Source of the DNA: UBA2336 sp964404445
GTDB lineage: Bacteria > Bacteroidota > Bacteroidia > Cytophagales > Cyclobacteriaceae
Direction of reading: 5' to 3'
Length of the DNA stretch: 64,000 bases
Assembly (NCBI GenBank): GCA_964404445.1
Contig: CAYOJW010000005.1
Span: 124,001 to 188,000 of the forward strand
The notes beneath the pieces were generated by a model. It saw only the letters and a list, made by a program, of their open reading frames with translations, did not search any database and was not told the origin of the DNA. Positions 8,846 through 17,245 of this stretch are shown piece by piece. Within the stretch, counting starts at the first letter, position 1. Each line of letters starts with the position of its first letter. The translations under genes were made by a program, and so were the position numbers.

Positions 8846-9319
8846 ATGAAAAAAGCCTTACAAATACCTCCTAAAAAGACTGTGTCGAAACTAATAGTAC
8901 TCTTTCCCTGCACTTATGTTGTACACATTGCTGAAGAGTATTGGGCTGGCGAACGTTTTTTTAATTGGCTCTCACGTGTCACTAATTCAAATATGACAGA
9001 AGATAGCTTTTTGCTGCTAAATGGAGTATTTATGTTCATTATGATAATTGCAACATCTATCGCCATTTGGCAACGAGACCATCGGATTGTACTGGTTTTA
9101 GCAAGTATCGTTACGATTAACACCTTGCTGCATGTTTTGGGAAGCATATTTACGTATTCATACTCACCTGGTCTTATATCAGCCGTGGTGCTATGGCTAC
9201 CACTTGCGGCATGGGCTTTTTATCTCGAACGCAGATATACATCTACTCGTCAAAGACTTGGTGCTATCTTGGTAGGAATTATTGCACATGTATTAGTCTC
9301 TGTTTTTGCTTTATTATAA
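8846..9319 (+). CDS. HXXEE-domain membrane protein
   Basis: 157-residue integral membrane protein. The family motif H-x-x-E-E appears as HIAEEYW (about residues 27-33), inside the first hydrophobic segment. Further hydrophobic segments lie at about 58-74, 80-103 (TINTLLHVLGSIF, the second conserved patch), 108-126 and 137-155. The function of the family is unknown; the paired H/E residues suggest a membrane-embedded metal or catalytic site, which is inference. The gene lies 13 bp after the AraC remnant in a patch unlike its glycolytic neighbours and was probably acquired with it. Confidence 0.72.
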   Translation: MKKALQIPPKKTVSKLIVLFPCTYVVHIAEEYWAGERFFNWLSRVTNSNMTEDSFLLLNGVFMFIMIIATSIAIWQRDHRIVLVLASIVTINTLLHVLGSIFTYSYSPGLISAVVLWLPLAAWAFYLERRYTSTRQRLGAILVGIIAHVLVSVFALL

Positions 9320-9426
9320 TAAATTGACAAGGGTTCTCGCTACAAACCGATATAACAACATTAGTGCTTACTTTTGGCTGACGTTTTTCAAATGCCGCCA
9401 CAAACGCCAAGCCCCGAACCGTTAAC

Positions 9427-11823
9427 TCACCCCACCTTAACCCCCAAATTCTCACCCAGCAACTTAAACTGTTCGATCCATTCGGGTTTTGTGCTGAGTG
9501 TTTCTACATCCTCTTCGCGTGAAATCTCGAAATATAAATTTTGACTTTGGTACAAAATAGGTTCGAGTTTAAACTGGCTGAGCAACGGGAACACCCTGTT
9601 TAAGCGTTCAATCCGTTTTACATTGCCGCGTTCGGCACCAATGCGTTTCAACTCTTTAAAAATGCTCTCGCCTGCCATGCGGGCTACGTTGCCGGGGTCT
9701 TCAATTCCTAAATCCCATTTAACCAACTCGTTCATAATACGTTCTAACTCTTTAATGTTAATCCTGTCGGATTTGAAACAGTTGAGCAAATCGGTATTCA
9801 GTATATATTCAAACGTAGTGGTATATGCTTTTGGTGTGGGTATGTCGTTGGTTACCAACGCATTCACAAGCGGGTAATCGTGGTTATAAACTTTGCGCAG
9901 CGATGCCTCAAGGTCACGCAAACTTTGTTGCGTAATCATATCGAGCACTTTGCGTTTTTCGTCTTTAAACAATTGCCACAACGTATAACTTGCCGGGCCA
10001 AAATAGGTTTGCATGATGGTGATTACATCGCCCAACCGGCTTTCGTCAAACGCATTTAGGATGCGCATTTGCATACCGGCAAATTTATCATGTTCCATAT
10101 CTAATGATATGTTACCGATAATGTTGTGCTTACCCATGTATATTACGGCAAACGAAAAACGTTTTTCTGACCGTGTAACATTCGATTTTACTTTAGTGAT
10201 ACCCAATACTAATTTTTGTTCACCGGCTTCCTTACGCAGAAAAAATTCATTCGTGGCAGAGTAGTTAAACAATGGCGCTTTCTCGGGGTCGTCTTCAAAC
10301 AGCGATGCCACTGCATAGTGCATTCCCACACGCACAAGGTTAGTTTTAGACGGAATCACGTATTTGTGATATACGTGCGCACCGTTTTCAAGCGCTTCAA
10401 CGTTGCTCGGAGCAGCCTCTAAACGTTTCACAAATTCTTCTTCAATATCCAACCCTCCTACCTGTACCATTAACTGTATAGCGCGACAGGCATACTGTAA
10501 TATCTGCGTTGTTTCGATACCGGAAATCTCATCAAAAAACCAACCGCAGCTTGTGTACATCAACATGGCGTTGCGTTGCATTTCCATCAGTTGCAACACA
10601 CGGTTAGGCTCAACATCTTTTATACAATGATCTTTCAGGAACTTCCGAACGGTATCATCATTACGGTGCAGTATCACGTTGATGTATTCGTTACGTGCCG
10701 CCCACGGATCGCGTAACAACCCCGTTGTTTCACGCACATACACTTCGTTTAACCGATCACGAAGCCAGTCTAACGATTCGCGTAAAGGTTTACGCCATTG
10801 CTGCGTCCAGCCTTCCCTACCGCCTGTATTGCAGCCGCAGTCGTTACGCCAGCGTTCAACTCCGTGTACACAACTCCACGAACTGTTTTCATGAATCTGT
10901 ACTTCGTATTGAACGGGCACTTTGGTTATATACTCGGCATAATTGGTAATGCGTGCATGCTTGTGTTGATCGATGTAATCAAGACAATAGGCCAATGCCA
11001 TATCGCCATGTTTATGGTGATGGCCGTACGTTTCGCCATCGGTAGCAATGTGAACTAATTGAGGTTCGTTGGAATTACTATCGAATGAATTGAGTAGTTG
11101 TTCGGCAAACTTCTGGCCGTTATTCAGCAATCCGTTAAACGCAACACCTTGTGCAATATCGCCATGATAAAAAAACAAAACGATAGATTTACCCGAAGGC
11201 AGATTGCACCGGTACGGTCGCTTGGTATCAACCCCGCCATCGCGCAATTCATGCCAATGCTCATCGCCAGCTTTGCGGTAAGCCTTTGCCTGTCGCGGAG
11301 CTAAAACGGTAAACTTAATATCGTGTTCGGCCAGCAATTCAAGCGATTCGGTATCTACTGCGCTTTCGGCCAACCACATACCTTCGGGTCTGCGGCCAAA
11401 CCTCGATTCGAAGTCGCGAATGCCCCAAACGATCTGCGTAATTTTATCGTTACGGTTGGCGAGTGGCATAATGATATGATTATACACCTGCGCCATGGCC
11501 GATCCGTGCCCTGAAAAATGTTTAATACTTTGCTTGTCGGCTTCGAGAATGGCTTCGTAGGTTTCACGATCGTACGCTTCCATCCACGACAACAACGTTG
11601 CCCCGAAGTTGAAGCTGATCTTTGAGTAATTATTGATGATGTCTTTTATTACACCGTTTTCGAGAATACGCGAAGCGGCATTGGGTGCGTAGCATTCCGC
11701 AGAAATGCGTTCGTTCCAGTCGTGGTACGGGTGTGCTGAGTCCTGAACTTCAATTACTTCGAGCCAGGCATTTTCACGGGGCGGCTGATAAAAATGTCCG
11801 TGTATGCAGATGTACTTTTCCAA
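9427..11823 (-). CDS. GH57-type DUF3536 protein (putative alpha-glucan-active enzyme)
   Basis: 798-residue cytoplasmic protein of the GH57-like fold followed by a DUF3536 region. GH57 signatures are visible: HGHFYQPP at residues 8-15 (motif 1), GMWLAESAV with the candidate nucleophile Glu153 (motif 3), and IATDGETYGHHH with the candidate acid Asp262 (motif 4). The C-terminal half (about 430-780) contains NGAHVYHKYVIPSKTNL and helical repeats of DUF3536. No signal peptide was seen. It is the last gene of the glucan operon, 24 bp after glgB. GH57 members include 4-alpha-glucanotransferases, amylopullulanases and branching enzymes; the activity here cannot be fixed from sequence. Confidence 0.82.
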   Translation of the reverse strand: MEKYICIHGHFYQPPRENAWLEVIEVQDSAHPYHDWNERISAECYAPNAASRILENGVIKDIINNYSKISFNFGATLLSWMEAYDRETYEAILEADKQSIKHFSGHGSAMAQVYNHIIMPLANRNDKITQIVWGIRDFESRFGRRPEGMWLAESAVDTESLELLAEHDIKFTVLAPRQAKAYRKAGDEHWHELRDGGVDTKRPYRCNLPSGKSIVLFFYHGDIAQGVAFNGLLNNGQKFAEQLLNSFDSNSNEPQLVHIATDGETYGHHHKHGDMALAYCLDYIDQHKHARITNYAEYITKVPVQYEVQIHENSSWSCVHGVERWRNDCGCNTGGREGWTQQWRKPLRESLDWLRDRLNEVYVRETTGLLRDPWAARNEYINVILHRNDDTVRKFLKDHCIKDVEPNRVLQLMEMQRNAMLMYTSCGWFFDEISGIETTQILQYACRAIQLMVQVGGLDIEEEFVKRLEAAPSNVEALENGAHVYHKYVIPSKTNLVRVGMHYAVASLFEDDPEKAPLFNYSATNEFFLRKEAGEQKLVLGITKVKSNVTRSEKRFSFAVIYMGKHNIIGNISLDMEHDKFAGMQMRILNAFDESRLGDVITIMQTYFGPASYTLWQLFKDEKRKVLDMITQQSLRDLEASLRKVYNHDYPLVNALVTNDIPTPKAYTTTFEYILNTDLLNCFKSDRINIKELERIMNELVKWDLGIEDPGNVARMAGESIFKELKRIGAERGNVKRIERLNRVFPLLSQFKLEPILYQSQNLYFEISREEDVETLSTKPEWIEQFKLLGENLGVKVG

Positions 11824-11847
11824 TGCTATTGCGTAAGTTCAAAAATA

Positions 11848-13815
11848 TTATGTTCCTGACTCTAATTCAAATTCACTATCTTCTTTATACAATTTTATTA
11901 CCGTAAGTGCCAAAGGCGGCAACGCTAACGTTACCGAAAAATCCTGACCGTGATATTTTACAGGTGATGTAACGATGTCGCCCGAATTGAGTACACCACT
12001 TCCGCCATATTTCAGATTATCGGTATTAAACACTTCACGCCATTTTCCCCGCACGGGCACACCCACACGGTAATGGTGCCGCGTTTCGGGCGTGAAGTTG
12101 CAGACGATAATGAGCGTGTCTTCTTTTTTATCGGACTTGCGTTGATAAGCGATTACACTGTTTTCATTATCAGAATAATCAACCCATTGAAAACCTTGTT
12201 GATCGAACGCAAAATGGTACAATGCAGGCTCGGACTGATAATGTACATTTAATTCCTGCATAAACGTTTTCATTCCGTTATGGGGCACATATTGCAGCAA
12301 ATGCCAATCGAGGCTTTTATCGTGATTCCATTCGGCAGACTGGCCGAACTCACCTCCCATAAAAACAAGTTTGGTTCCGGGATGTGTAAACATATAGGCG
12401 AACAATAAACGAAGGTTGGCAAACTTCTGCCACTCATCGCCCGGCATCCGTCCAAGTAACGAGCCCTTGCCGTGCACTACTTCATCGTGCGAAAGCGGAA
12501 GCATAAAGTTTTCGGTAAAGGCGTACATCACACTAAAAGTGATTTCGTTCTGATGGTATTTCCGGTGAACGGATTCTTTCTTAAAGTATTGAAGCGTGTC
12601 GTGCATCCAGCCCATCATCCATTTCTGACCGAAACCTAAACCGCCCAAATATGTTGGCCGCGAAACGCCCGGCCATGCGGTTGACTCTTCGGCTATGGTT
12701 ATGGCATCGGGGAAATTCGCATACACGCTTTCGTTAAACTCTTTCAGAAAATTAATGGCTTCGATATTTTCGTTACCGCCAAATTCGTTGGGTATCCACT
12801 CACCTGCCTTACGTGAATAATCGAGATAGAGCATACTGGCTACGGCATCTACCCGCAATCCATCGATGTGGTATTGATCTAACCAAAACACCGCATTGCT
12901 GATAAGAAACGAGCGCACTTCGTTACGACCGTAATTAAATATGTAACTCTTCCAGTCGGGATGAAAGCCCTTGCGCATATCGGCATGTTCGTACAAATGC
13001 GTACCATCGAATTTATACAGGCCATGTTCATCGCCCGGATAGTGTGACGGAACCCAGTCAAGAATAACACCGATATTATTTTGATGGAGCACATCAACCA
13101 GCGCTTTAAATTCCTCAGGATTTCCGTACCGGCTGGTAGGCGCGTAATACCCGGTTATCTGATAACCCCATGATCCAAAAAACGGGTGTTCCATTACCGG
13201 AAGAAACTCTACGTGCGTGTAGTTCATTTCTTTCAGATACTTCACCAATTCATCGGCTAATTCGGTGTAGGTTAATGAACGGTTGCCCTCTTCTACTTTT
13301 CTGCGCCACGAACCGAGGTGAATTTCGTAAACCGAATACGGTTTGGGTTTGGCTGCGTTTTTCTGCCGTTGCTGCATCCAGGCTTTATCGTTCCACTTAT
13401 AATCACTTTGCCATACAACGGAAGCTGTTTTCGGAGCAACTTCGGAGTATGCCGCAAACGGATCAGCCTTTTCTAAATAATCACCGGTATTGGAATGGAT
13501 GGCATATTTATACACCTCACCTTTTTGCAAGCCGGGGATGAAAATTTCCCATATACCGGATTCATCCCAACGCGGATTCATCCTGTTTTGCGTGTCGTTC
13601 CAGCCATTAAAATTACCGATAACGGAAACTGCCTTGGCGTTGGGCGCCCACACCGCAAAATACACTCCTTTTTTACGGTTAAACGTTACTGCGTGCGCAC
13701 CTAACTTTTCGTACAGCTTAAAGTGTTTTCCGGTTTTGAATAAATGAATATCAAAATCGGTTAACAGGCTAAACCCGTCATCGGATGTTTTACTTTTTAA
13801 AGTTCTCTTTGCCAT
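11848..13815 (-). CDS. glgB: 1,4-alpha-glucan branching enzyme (GH13)
   Basis: Introduces alpha-1,6 branches into alpha-glucan. The CBM48/E-set domain spans about 45-130 (AVWAPNAKAVSVIGNFNGWN), and the GH13 barrel runs from about 160. The catalytic set is complete: Asp323 in DGLRVDAVASMLY, Glu376 in ITIAEESTAWPGV, Asp444 in LPLSHDEVVHGKGSLL. GlgB hallmarks such as WGYQITGYYAPTSRYG and GGEFGQSAEWNHDKSLDW are present. The 655-residue length is normal. It follows the TreS-maltokinase gene, and the whole 79-bp gap consists of a TTAGG-type inverted array. In the GlgE route it would branch the linear glucan made by GlgE. Confidence 0.96.
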   Translation of the reverse strand: MAKRTLKSKTSDDGFSLLTDFDIHLFKTGKHFKLYEKLGAHAVTFNRKKGVYFAVWAPNAKAVSVIGNFNGWNDTQNRMNPRWDESGIWEIFIPGLQKGEVYKYAIHSNTGDYLEKADPFAAYSEVAPKTASVVWQSDYKWNDKAWMQQRQKNAAKPKPYSVYEIHLGSWRRKVEEGNRSLTYTELADELVKYLKEMNYTHVEFLPVMEHPFFGSWGYQITGYYAPTSRYGNPEEFKALVDVLHQNNIGVILDWVPSHYPGDEHGLYKFDGTHLYEHADMRKGFHPDWKSYIFNYGRNEVRSFLISNAVFWLDQYHIDGLRVDAVASMLYLDYSRKAGEWIPNEFGGNENIEAINFLKEFNESVYANFPDAITIAEESTAWPGVSRPTYLGGLGFGQKWMMGWMHDTLQYFKKESVHRKYHQNEITFSVMYAFTENFMLPLSHDEVVHGKGSLLGRMPGDEWQKFANLRLLFAYMFTHPGTKLVFMGGEFGQSAEWNHDKSLDWHLLQYVPHNGMKTFMQELNVHYQSEPALYHFAFDQQGFQWVDYSDNENSVIAYQRKSDKKEDTLIIVCNFTPETRHHYRVGVPVRGKWREVFNTDNLKYGGSGVLNSGDIVTSPVKYHGQDFSVTLALPPLALTVIKLYKEDSEFELESGT

Positions 13816-13817
13816 AT

Positions 13818-13903
13818 TTTAGGACTTAGGTTTTAGGGCTTAGGTATCAGGGATTAGGTGTTAGGGCTTGGGGTACAAACCTAACACCTAATGCCTAAGC
13901 CCT
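13818..13903. repeat. TTAGG-type heptamer array, inverted, no cargo (copy A)
   Basis: The left half has TTAGG-type units spaced about 7 nt apart; the right half has CCTAA units. The halves pair over 13835-13844 with 13894-13903 (10 bp) and 13853-13865 with 13880-13892 (13 bp). The repeat fills the whole space between the TreS-maltokinase gene and glgB and supplies the TAG stop codon (13895-13897) of the former. Confidence 0.8.
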
Positions 13904-16900
13904 GTTTTTCTTCTCTTGTATATAGCGGTTTACATGATACAAAATACCGCGCAACGGAATGGCTGTCCAATCCGGGCGACCGTTAAGTTCATACCCCAAT
14001 TCATAAATTGCTTTCTCGATCAAAAACAAACGGATAAGCATATCATTTTCCTGCGACAACTCACGCCCCATACCCATGCGTTCCATGTACGCGCCCAAAT
14101 AAAACCGGCCTATGTAATGCTGCCATTGTTCAGCCCACGCTTCTAAAAATTCCATGTCGCGGTCTCGGTAATTTTCGTTGAGCAATATTTTACCGAATGC
14201 GGCATAATGGAACGAGCGCATCATACCGGCAACATCTTTTAACGGATTTTTTTTCAGCCGTCTTTCATTGAATGAAAAACCCGGTTCGCCTTCAAAGTCG
14301 ATAATCACAAAATCTTTACCGGTAAACAACACCTGACCAAGATGGTAGTCGCCATGTATGCGGGTTTTGATCGCATTAACTTTTACCGTGTAGATTTCAC
14401 TGAAACACTCCAACACGTGCGACTCTAACGCCAATACTTTTTGCGCCAATGCTTTTGTTGGCTCATCTAACTTGGGCAACGATGCCTTTAACAATCCGAA
14501 ACGATCGCGCACCAATTTGCGGAACGATGAGTACAACGAACGCTGATAATTGGCCGTAAACTTCTCAGGCGCAAAAGCGGGATTGGAAGTATCGGAAGCA
14601 AGCGCCTGATGCATTTCGGCCGTGCGTTGCCCAAGACGTACAACACGCTCATAAAACCCACGCCCGATAAACTCCTGTATAATTTCGGGTGCTTCATCAA
14701 AACTGATAGACGGGTTGTTGTTCAGTTTCGGCAGCTTTTCTTTTTTGGCTTTCAGGATAACGCGCTCGAAGAAACGCCCTACCGAGTCGAGCGACATACT
14801 CCAGGCTTCGCCCTGGTTCTCGACTTTGTTCTGCAATAAACCGAACACGATAGTTTTCCCGTCATCACCTTTGTATTCGATACTTCCGGCATAACGGGGC
14901 GAATGGCCGAAGTTGGTGTTTTCGGACAGAAACCGAACGATTTCCAGATCAGGGTTGATTTCCTCTTCAATCTTCCGGTAGAATTTCAGGAAATACTGAT
15001 CGTTGTAAATAACAGATGTATTGCTTTGCTCGGCCTTTAACAGTTTTGAATCGATTTCGCCCGGTGAAATCCTGATTTTGTTAAACACGCTTGAATTGAA
15101 TTGCAACTCACCTTCATCGTCTTTGATGGTTAGCTTTTTATCCATGCCTACCAACAGGAAATCGCGGAATACTTTATCGTAACAGCTATCGAATATAAAA
15201 CCGCTCTTACCCTGAATCTCTGCACGGCAGATAACACTTTGCGGCTGATGTTCGGCACGCTCTAAAATATAATCTGAGAGAATGAATGTCATCGGCAGAA
15301 AGTACAACTCGGGCAGGCGTTGCACATAATGCACTTCGACCAACATCATGTAATGCGTGGAGCCTTCGAGTTTTAACGGAATTACTTTATGAAAGGCAAT
15401 TTTATTGATCACCTTTGCCTTGCCGCCAAACCATCGGCATTTTTTCATAAACACCGGTATGATTTTCCGCTCGAACGTGCGTTGCTCGTTGTAGTTGTTG
15501 AATATTTTTTCCCACGACACATCGGTTTTCAGCAACGGCAATTCGGCATTGTTATCTTTTGTATCTTTTTTCTCGGCCTTATCTGCCTGAAACCAGAAAT
15601 ATCCGTAAGGGCCAATCGTAATAGTATATTGCCCCTCTTCGTCCACATTCATAAACCGGTTTTGGCTGAACACTTCGGTGATCTCGCAATTTTTAAAATC
15701 GGCTAAGTTAAGTGTTGTGGACTGCGAAAACTGCGAGAGGTTCGCGACCACAATAATACGCTGTTTTTCTTCCGAACGCTGAAAGCACAATACCTTGTTG
15801 TTGTCGGTATCGATAAATTGCATAGCCCCGCGGCCAAATACCTGAAGACGTTTGCGCATGGCAATGATGTTGCGCATCCAGTACATGAGCGAAGCCGGGC
15901 TTTCGTCTTGCGTGGCCACGTTAACCGATTCGTACCGGTACTGCGGATCGGTGATAACGGGCAAATACAACCTTTGCGGATTGGCTGTTGAGAAACCCGC
16001 ATTCACATTCATGTTCCACTGCATAGGTGTACGCACACCGTGGCGGTCGCCCAGATAAATGTTATCGCCCATGCCGATCTCATCGCCATAATAAATTACG
16101 GGCGTTCCGGGCAACGAAAACAATAACGTATAAAGCAATTCGATTTTTCTGCGATCGTTATCCAGCATTGGTGCGAGCCGTTTGCGGATACCCGTATTGA
16201 ATTTTATTTTTGCATCGTTGGCATACGCTTTAAAGAGATAATCTTTTTCTTCTTCGGTAACCATTTCAAGCCCTAACTCATCGTGGTTGCGCAGGAACAA
16301 CGCCCACTGACTATTAGGCGGTGTTTCGGGTGTCTGGTCGATAATGTCGATAATCGGGTAGCTATCTTCCGTGCGCAAGCCCAGAAACAAACGCGGCATC
16401 AGCGGATAGTTAAAATTCATGTGGCACTCTTCGCCATCGCCAAAATACGCTGCGGCATCTTCAGGCCATAGGTTTGCTTCGGCCAGCAACACGGTATTCT
16501 TATAATGCCGATCGACATGGCTTCGTATTTTCTTTAAGAAGGTATGTGTTTGCGGCAGGTTCTCGCAGCTTGTGCCTTCTTCTTCATACAAAAACGGTAC
16601 TGACGATAAGCGAAAACCATCTACACCTAACTTGCACCAAAAGTCGATAATTTTGATTACCTCCATTTGCACTTCGGGGTTCTCGTAATTTAATTCAGGT
16701 TCGTGCCGGTAAAAGCGGTGCCAGTAATACGACTTGGCTTCGGTGTCCCAACTCCAGTTGCTATTTTCATCGCCCGGAACAATAACGCGGGCATCTTTAT
16801 ATTTATCGGTTGTGTCGCTCCATACATAAAACTCGCGAAAGCGTGAACCCGTCCTGGCTTTACGCGCACGCTGAAACCACGGATGCTGGTCGGAAGTGTG

Positions 16901-17245
16901 GTTGAGCAACAACTCGGTAATTACTTTTAAACCCCGGTTGTGCGCTTCTTTAATGAATGCTTTAAAATCAGATAACGTTCCGAAATCGGTATGCACATCG
17001 CAGTGATCGGTTACATCATAGCCATCGTCTTTTAATGGCGATGGATAAAACGGCAATAGCCATATCGTGTTTACACCCAAATCTTCGAGGTAATCAAGCT
17101 TTTGAATGAGCCCCTGAAAATCACCAACACCATCACCATTGCTGTCGTAAAAAGCACGTACCGAAAGCTCATAGATGATGGCATCTTTAAACCACAACGC
17201 CTCCGATTGTTTCGATTTCTTACTCATGTTACATCTGTGATTCAT
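13895..17245 (-). CDS. TreS-like GH13 / maltokinase fusion with altered TreS active site
   Basis: Two-domain protein: a trehalose synthase-like GH13 domain (about 16-555) and a maltokinase (about 590-1110). The family normally interconverts trehalose and maltose and makes maltose-1-phosphate for GlgE. The kinase site looks intact (HGDYHLGQVLF about 964, VIIDFEGEP about 980-988). In the GH13 domain Glu256 (LLAEANLW) and Asp322 (RNHDELG) are present. The nucleophile position in GVDGFRLSSVPFL, normally GFRLDAVPYL, is Ser214 (codon TCG, 16604-16606). TreS activity is therefore doubtful, while kinase activity is expected. The start at 17245 overlaps glgE by 17 bp; ATG 17227, one base after the glgE stop, is the likelier start. 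The stop codon and the last residues (RA) come from a TTAGG array. Confidence 0.93.
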   Translation of the reverse strand: MNHRCNMSKKSKQSEALWFKDAIIYELSVRAFYDSNGDGVGDFQGLIQKLDYLEDLGVNTIWLLPFYPSPLKDDGYDVTDHCDVHTDFGTLSDFKAFIKEAHNRGLKVITELLLNHTSDQHPWFQRARKARTGSRFREFYVWSDTTDKYKDARVIVPGDENSNWSWDTEAKSYYWHRFYRHEPELNYENPEVQMEVIKIIDFWCKLGVDGFRLSSVPFLYEEEGTSCENLPQTHTFLKKIRSHVDRHYKNTVLLAEANLWPEDAAAYFGDGEECHMNFNYPLMPRLFLGLRTEDSYPIIDIIDQTPETPPNSQWALFLRNHDELGLEMVTEEEKDYLFKAYANDAKIKFNTGIRKRLAPMLDNDRRKIELLYTLLFSLPGTPVIYYGDEIGMGDNIYLGDRHGVRTPMQWNMNVNAGFSTANPQRLYLPVITDPQYRYESVNVATQDESPASLMYWMRNIIAMRKRLQVFGRGAMQFIDTDNNKVLCFQRSEEKQRIIVVANLSQFSQSTTLNLADFKNCEITEVFSQNRFMNVDEEGQYTITIGPYGYFWFQADKAEKKDTKDNNAELPLLKTDVSWEKIFNNYNEQRTFERKIIPVFMKKCRWFGGKAKVINKIAFHKVIPLKLEGSTHYMMLVEVHYVQRLPELYFLPMTFILSDYILERAEHQPQSVICRAEIQGKSGFIFDSCYDKVFRDFLLVGMDKKLTIKDDEGELQFNSSVFNKIRISPGEIDSKLLKAEQSNTSVIYNDQYFLKFYRKIEEEINPDLEIVRFLSENTNFGHSPRYAGSIEYKGDDGKTIVFGLLQNKVENQGEAWSMSLDSVGRFFERVILKAKKEKLPKLNNNPSISFDEAPEIIQEFIGRGFYERVVRLGQRTAEMHQALASDTSNPAFAPEKFTANYQRSLYSSFRKLVRDRFGLLKASLPKLDEPTKALAQKVLALESHVLECFSEIYTVKVNAIKTRIHGDYHLGQVLFTGKDFVIIDFEGEPGFSFNERRLKKNPLKDVAGMMRSFHYAAFGKILLNENYRDRDMEFLEAWAEQWQHYIGRFYLGAYMERMGMGRELSQENDMLIRLFLIEKAIYELGYELNGRPDWTAIPLRGILYHVNRYIQEKKNRA

